Assembly (NCBI RefSeq): GCF_036287215.1
Contig: NZ_CP142860.1
Span: forward strand, 2,418,001-2,482,000
Reading direction: 5' to 3'
DNA: 64,000 nt
Source of the DNA: Caproiciproducens sp. CPB-2
Lineage (GTDB): Bacteria; Bacillota; Clostridia; Oscillospirales; Acutalibacteraceae
Positions 59,845-64,000 of the stretch are shown here, piece by piece. A program made the translations under genes and the position numbers. Under the pieces are notes generated by a model. That model did not search any database and was not told the origin of the DNA. It was given only the letters and a program-made list of their open reading frames with translations. Each line of letters begins with the position of its first letter. The stretch's first letter is position 1.

Positions 59845-61362
59845 CTAAATAGCTTCTTTTTGCTCATATTTGGATTCAAATTTTGTCGCGTACTGCAGAA
59901 TAAGGTCCTGGGTCGCTTCCCCCGCCGCGAATTCGCCGGTGATTTTCCCGTCGCACATGACCAGAATCCTGTCGCTGATCCCCATGATCTCCGGCATTTC
60001 GGAGGAAACGAAAAGCACTCCGATCCCCTGCTTTTTCAATTCGTTCATCAGGTTGTAGATTTCGACCTTCGCGGCTACGTCGATTCCCCGTGTCGGCTCG
60101 TCGAACATCACTACGCGGGAATTGCGCGCCAGCCACTTGGCAACCACCAGCTTCTGCTGGTTGCCGCCGGAGAGGGTCGCGGCGTCCATGTCCGCGTTGA
60201 CAAGCTTAATGCTCAGGCTTCTGACCGCTTCGTCGGTCATCGTTTTTTCCTTTTTCCGGTCCACCACGCCGAATTTGTTGCAGAGCAGGTCCAGGTTGGG
60301 CAAAGCGATATTGTCCTCCACGCTGAGTTTGACGCACAGGCCGTCTTTTTTCCGGTCTTCCGGCGCAAGGACGATTCCCGCCCGGATCGCGTCAATCGGC
60401 CGGCGGATCACAACTTCCCCGTCGTCCACAAAAATCCGGCCGGATTCTTTGGGGTCTGCGCCGAAAATCGCGCGTGTGGTTTCCGTCCGTCCGGCCCCCA
60501 TCAGCCCCGCGATACCGACGATCTCCCCTTCGTACAGTTCGAGATTGATGTTCCGGACCATCCTGCCCGCGTTCAGATTTTTTACTTCAAAAATCTTTTT
60601 CCCCCGCTCACAGATAACGCGCGGGAATTTTTCCTTGATTTCACGTCCGACCATGCAGGAAATGATTTCAGACATCGTCGTATCTTTGAAATCCATGGAG
60701 GTAATGTATCTGCCGTCGCGCATGATGATGACGCGGTCGACAATGTTCTGCAGCTCCTCCAGCCGGTGCGATATGTATACGATTCCGCAGCCCTCCGATT
60801 TCAGCTTGCGGATGATTTTGAACAAATCGTCAATCTCGTTGGAAGTCAGCGCCGAGGTCGGTTCGTCCATAATCAGTATTTTTGCGTTGGTGGACAGCGC
60901 TTTGGCGATTTCCACCATCTGCTGCTTGGACACGGCCAGATCCCCGACAATCGTGGCGGGGTCCAGATCAATATTCAGGCGGGCCAGCAGCGCCGCCGCG
61001 TCCTTGTTCATCTCCCGGTTGGAAAGGATGCCGGAATGTGTTTTTTCCCGCGCCAGAAAAATATTTTCCGCCACCGAAAGGTGCGCGCACATGTTCAGTT
61101 CCTGATGGATAATCGCTATCCCCAACTCCTGCGCCTTTTTCGGCGTTAAATCCTCGACTGTCTGACCGAAGATTTTGATTTCGCCTTCATCCTTTGTGTA
61201 AACGCCGCTCAGCACCTTTACCAGTGTTGACTTTCCGGCACCGTTTTCCCCCAGCAATGCAAGAACCTCTCCGGATTTCAGATTAAACGACACATCGTCC
61301 AATGCCTTGACTCCGGGGAAACTTTTGTGGATATGATTCAGTTCAGCTATGTATTCCCCCAT
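59845..61362 (-). CDS. Ribose-type ABC tandem ATPase (RbsA/MglA family)
   Basis: 505 residues in two ATPase halves. Half 1 has Walker A GENGAGKST and Walker B IMDEPTSALT. Half 2 has the changed P-loop GLMGAGRTE usual for this family, signature LSGGNQQK and Walker B VMFDEPTRGID. So one half hydrolyses ATP as in known RbsA/MglA. Drives the RbsC-like permease. First gene after a promoter with two direct repeats. Confidence 0.92.
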   Translation of the reverse strand: MGEYIAELNHIHKSFPGVKALDDVSFNLKSGEVLALLGENGAGKSTLVKVLSGVYTKDEGEIKIFGQTVEDLTPKKAQELGIAIIHQELNMCAHLSVAENIFLAREKTHSGILSNREMNKDAAALLARLNIDLDPATIVGDLAVSKQQMVEIAKALSTNAKILIMDEPTSALTSNEIDDLFKIIRKLKSEGCGIVYISHRLEELQNIVDRVIIMRDGRYITSMDFKDTTMSEIISCMVGREIKEKFPRVICERGKKIFEVKNLNAGRMVRNINLELYEGEIVGIAGLMGAGRTETTRAIFGADPKESGRIFVDDGEVVIRRPIDAIRAGIVLAPEDRKKDGLCVKLSVEDNIALPNLDLLCNKFGVVDRKKEKTMTDEAVRSLSIKLVNADMDAATLSGGNQQKLVVAKWLARNSRVVMFDEPTRGIDVAAKVEIYNLMNELKKQGIGVLFVSSEMPEIMGISDRILVMCDGKITGEFAAGEATQDLILQYATKFESKYEQKEAI

Positions 61363-61407
61363 TTAAACTCACCCGTCCTTATCTGTGGAACTCGTTTCCA
61401 TGTGACC

Positions 61408-61462
61408 AGTATAGCATTGGCTTTCGTTTTTCATAAGGGGGTTACATTTCGAATAAGGGGGT
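61408..61462 (-). promoter_or_regulatory. Promoter of the sugar importer operon with paired direct repeats
   Basis: Minus strand: TTATGA (61431-61436), 17 bases, TATACT (61408-61413). ACCCCCTTAT occurs at 61433-61442 and 61453-61462, exactly 20 bases apart, two helix turns. The first copy touches the -35 box, the layout of an activator such as a response regulator. Confidence 0.7.
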
Positions 61463-61474
61463 ATTTCTTTTGAT

Positions 61475-61500
61475 GGTTTATGGTAAATCACCATAAACCG
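61475..61500. terminator. Small inverted repeat upstream of the importer promoter
   Basis: GGTTTATGGT/ACCATAAACC around a five-base loop. It follows the degenerate ABC gene and may be a weak terminator, lacking a T run. Confidence 0.4.
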
Positions 61501-61526
61501 TCAAAAATCGATCTATATTTTATGCA

Positions 61527-63008
61527 TCATTGAAACAATTCCTCCAGAGTGGTTCCTTCCGATCGGAAAAGGTTAAACTCCGAGCGCAGGTATTCGCTGT
61601 TGAACCGCCCTTTTTCCAGCCGGATCAGCTTGTCCGCCACCATCAGGGAGTCGGCGATATTGACCGAAAGGAAAATCACCGTGATGCCCTTTTGCTTCAG
61701 CCGGTTGATGAGCCCGATCAGGTGCCGGCGCAGGTACATGTCCGCGCCCGCAAAGGGCTGGACGCAGAACACGATTTTAGGATGGAACAACTGGATCCGG
61801 TAATAGATCAGGTCGTAAAGCGACTGTATTTTCAGATTCATGATATTGGTCTCGTAGATTTCCGGGCCGATCACGGGTTCGTACTCGCGGGCGATGCTCC
61901 GGACGATCCTTCTGTTCAGCCGCACCCCGTTGTTCTTCTGGTCAAGCAGAAAGCACAGATTGTCCAGATAGCTCATTTCTTTGAAGAGCATGGTGCGGAT
62001 AGGGTCCTCTCCGATAAAGGCGACCGTGCCCTCCAGCGCATGCTGCGCCGCTTCCCGGGTAAAAACGGCGCCTTCCAGAAAAACGGTCCCGCTGTCCGGA
62101 TACAGCCTGCCGTTCATAATCCGCATAATATCCGGCAGTACGGTGTTGTCCATATCGAACAGCACCGTACACTCTCCCCTGGCCACCGAAAACGTCATGT
62201 CCCTTAGATTTTCCGTACAGACATTCTGAAAAGCGAGGATGCTGTCTTTTCTCCCGACGTCCGTTTCCGGTGCGGCAAGGTCGGCAAATTCCCCGACATA
62301 ATACGGAACAATATTGTCGTTCCGAAACTGATTGCGGTCAAACACCCGCAGAATTTTTCCGTCCTTCATCAGCGACATCCGGGTGCAGATTTTAAACGCT
62401 TCCTCGTGATGGTTGCAGATATACAGGAAGGAAAAACCCTTCCCGCAGTAATACCGGAGCAGCTCGTGAAACCGGATCAGGTCCGCCGCGCCGATACAGT
62501 TGCTGACATCCCGGATGACAATGAGCTTCGCGCCCATGATGACGGCGCGAAGAAGCTCCACGACACATTTTTGGTAAGGGCTTAAATGCGCCACCAGGTC
62601 CCGGCCGTCGATATCGGCGTCGATTTCCTGTGCAAACTGACGGAACTGTTCGTTCAGGACGCGGGGACTGATGACATATTTCCGAAATCCCCTGCGCAGA
62701 ACGAAAACGTTGTCGGCAACGCTCAGATCTTCGATCAGCCTGCTTTTCTGCTCGATGACGGCCACCTTGTTCATCGTCATCGGGCTGTGCCGGTAATTGT
62801 TCACAAGCACCTCGTTGAAATAGACGCGGCCGTAATGAATGGGCAGATTCTGGCTGATGAGCTGAATGAGGGGTTCCTTGCCGTTCGCGTTGATGCACAC
62901 CAGCCCCATGATTTCGCCCTGAAAAATATGCAGGTTAAAATTATCCAGCAGGGTCACCTCGTCCCGGATGACGGTGACCTTTTCCAGCCTTAAAATTTCA
63001 TTCTTCAT
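61527..63008 (-). CDS. Catalytically degenerate tandem ABC protein (RbsA-like) linked to a histidine kinase
   Basis: 493 residues with the length and layout of RbsA/MglA but without working sites. In half 1 the Walker A reads CINANGKEP, the signature LSPYQ in place of LSGGQ, and the Walker B LIVIRDVSN without the catalytic Glu; a switch-type His remains (CNHHEEA). In half 2 the P-loop reads LFDMDNTVLP and the Walker B FCVQPFAGAD. It starts one base after the stop of the histidine kinase gene, so it is coupled to that gene and lies before the true importer. It is probably an adaptor or sensor that binds the permease or nucleotides. The function is unknown. Confidence 0.75.
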   Translation of the reverse strand: MKNEILRLEKVTVIRDEVTLLDNFNLHIFQGEIMGLVCINANGKEPLIQLISQNLPIHYGRVYFNEVLVNNYRHSPMTMNKVAVIEQKSRLIEDLSVADNVFVLRRGFRKYVISPRVLNEQFRQFAQEIDADIDGRDLVAHLSPYQKCVVELLRAVIMGAKLIVIRDVSNCIGAADLIRFHELLRYYCGKGFSFLYICNHHEEAFKICTRMSLMKDGKILRVFDRNQFRNDNIVPYYVGEFADLAAPETDVGRKDSILAFQNVCTENLRDMTFSVARGECTVLFDMDNTVLPDIMRIMNGRLYPDSGTVFLEGAVFTREAAQHALEGTVAFIGEDPIRTMLFKEMSYLDNLCFLLDQKNNGVRLNRRIVRSIAREYEPVIGPEIYETNIMNLKIQSLYDLIYYRIQLFHPKIVFCVQPFAGADMYLRRHLIGLINRLKQKGITVIFLSVNIADSLMVADKLIRLEKGRFNSEYLRSEFNLFRSEGTTLEELFQ

Positions 63009-63009
63009 C

Positions 63010-64000
63010 TTATTTTCCCGTATCCTTTTTCACCAGCGGCAGGGTGATCTCCACATCCGTCCCCACGTTCCGCGTGCTGTACATGCAGATTCCGTATTCC
63101 TCGCCGAACAGGAGCTTGATTCTGTTGTTGACATTGACAACGGCGATGCCTCCGTGGGCCTCGCTGTCCGGCTTGATGTAATCCAGGATCGTGCGGCTCA
63201 GCTTGTCGTCGATTTCCCGGAGCCGTTCCTCCGTCATGCCGATTCCGTTGTCGGAGATCGTGATAATCAGCCGGGTCGCGGTCGTTTCTATTTTGATGCT
63301 CACATTGCCGTCCCCGATTTTCCGCTCGATCCCGTGGTAAATCGCGTTTTCCACAATCGGCTGAAGGGTCAGCTTCGGCAGCTTGCAGGACATGATTTCC
63401 CTTTCGCTTTCCGGGTCGTATTCCACGCTGAGGTTTAGCCTTTCCCCAAAACGGTAGCGCTGGATGATATAATAATTATTGACGTTGGTGAGCTCCTCCT
63501 CCAGCGTCACCAGATTTTCCACATTGGAAATGGTGTAGCGGAAGAAGGTAGCCAGCGCCTCCGTCATTTTGGACACGTTTTCAAGACCGGCGTTCAGTGT
63601 TTCCCCGCGGATTCCCTCGAGCGTATTGTAAAGGAAGTGGGGGTTGATCTGGTTCTGCAGGGCGAGGTACTGCGCCTGCTTTTTGGTCGCGTTGACCAGC
63701 TCGTCCGTATTCATGATCTGCTCCACTTTTTGGGTCATCTCTTCGATTTCCGGGCTCAGCAGCACCTTCTGGTCAAAAAGAGCGTCGATGGTATAGCCCG
63801 TTAAAAACAGGCGCAGGACCTTTGCGCTTTCCAGATAAGGCCGGTAAATCCACCGGTAAAAAACATACGCCGCCGCGCCCAGCACGGCATACCCAGCGAC
63901 GGCAAAAAAGAGATGGCGCCCCTCCCGGACGGCAGTTGCCGTAAAGACGGTCAGGAAGATCAGCAGAAGCGCAAACAGGAGCAGGAACATCCACGCGGCG
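63010..64000 (-). CDS. Sensor histidine kinase (LytS/YesM-type), partial
   Basis: At least 326 residues; the frame is open to the window edge (AAW before the first Met), so the start may lie outside. Two N-terminal membrane segments are followed by a linker with a coiled coil. The His-kinase box QNQINPHFLYNTLEGI contains the phosphorylated His. ATP-binding domain: N box LQPIVENAIYHG, G1 box ISDNGIG and a GGIAV region. Kinases of this type pair with AraC- or LytTR-type response regulators; none is in the window, it may be upstream. Likely target is the importer promoter at 61408-61462. Confidence 0.88.
   Translation of the reverse strand, partial: AAWMFLLLFALLLIFLTVFTATAVREGRHLFFAVAGYAVLGAAAYVFYRWIYRPYLESAKVLRLFLTGYTIDALFDQKVLLSPEIEEMTQKVEQIMNTDELVNATKKQAQYLALQNQINPHFLYNTLEGIRGETLNAGLENVSKMTEALATFFRYTISNVENLVTLEEELTNVNNYYIIQRYRFGERLNLSVEYDPESEREIMSCKLPKLTLQPIVENAIYHGIERKIGDGNVSIKIETTATRLIITISDNGIGMTEERLREIDDKLSRTILDYIKPDSEAHGGIAVVNVNNRIKLLFGEEYGICMYSTRNVGTDVEITLPLVKKDTGK

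Overview
The window looks like a chromosome segment of a low-to-mid GC Firmicute of class Clostridia, probably an Oscillospirales-type gut or anaerobic fermenter. This is inferred from strong AGGAGG ribosome sites, occasional TTG/GTG starts, sigma-A promoters with 17-base spacers, a CsoR/P-type ATPase pair, a Crh-like HPr protein, a YcgQ/YcgR-like metal locus, a GH94/GH1 cellobiose locus and a TPP-riboswitch thi operon. No rRNA, tRNA or CRISPR array was seen. Two genes run off the ends: a PIN-PhoH ATPase (left) and a LytS-type histidine kinase (right).

Layout. 1-6.5 kb: phoH, a small ORF, csoR with a copper-type P1B ATPase, a YibE/F membrane protein and a nitroreductase. 6.5-11.2 kb: a heterodimeric IrtAB/YbtPQ-like ABC transporter with a frameshifted AraC regulator; both promoters carry the same 16-base palindrome. 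11.2-18.2 kb: a LysR/YeiH divergent pair, then a metal-homeostasis block (COG0523 GTPase fused to a permease, YcgQ-like partner, His-rich COG0523 GTPase), a DUF134 regulator and a NifX-like protein whose promoter carries a 37-base palindrome. 18.3-21.9 kb: HPr-like protein with methylglyoxal synthase, and a PEP/pyruvate-binding protein. 21.9-36.7 kb: two carbohydrate islands, each with a LacI regulator, binding protein and two permeases but no ATPase: a GH4 alpha-galactosidase island and a GH94/GH1 cellobiose-type island. 36.7-41.4 kb: thiD-thiC-thiM-thiE-HAD under three tandem TPP riboswitches. 41.5-43.3 kb: glnK/amtB with a leader attenuator.

43.3-56.6 kb is a degenerate prophage-like element flanked by a 15-base direct repeat. 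It holds a diversity-generating-retroelement-type reverse transcriptase, a deleted tail-type target gene, a lysis cassette, an IS3-family insertion in a terminator loop, small unknown genes on both strands sharing a palindromic operator, an XRE regulator and a frameshifted IS30-type transposase.

56.6-64 kb (minus strand) is a ribose-type ABC importer (binding protein, permease, tandem ATPase) with a ROK kinase. Upstream lie a catalytically degenerate tandem ABC protein and a histidine kinase, suggesting sensing of the imported sugar. The most unusual items are the triple TPP riboswitch with a non-ATG thiD start, the degenerate ABC protein next to the kinase, the crippled retroelement, the element-wide operator, and the perfect inverted repeat that coincides with the transposase frameshift.
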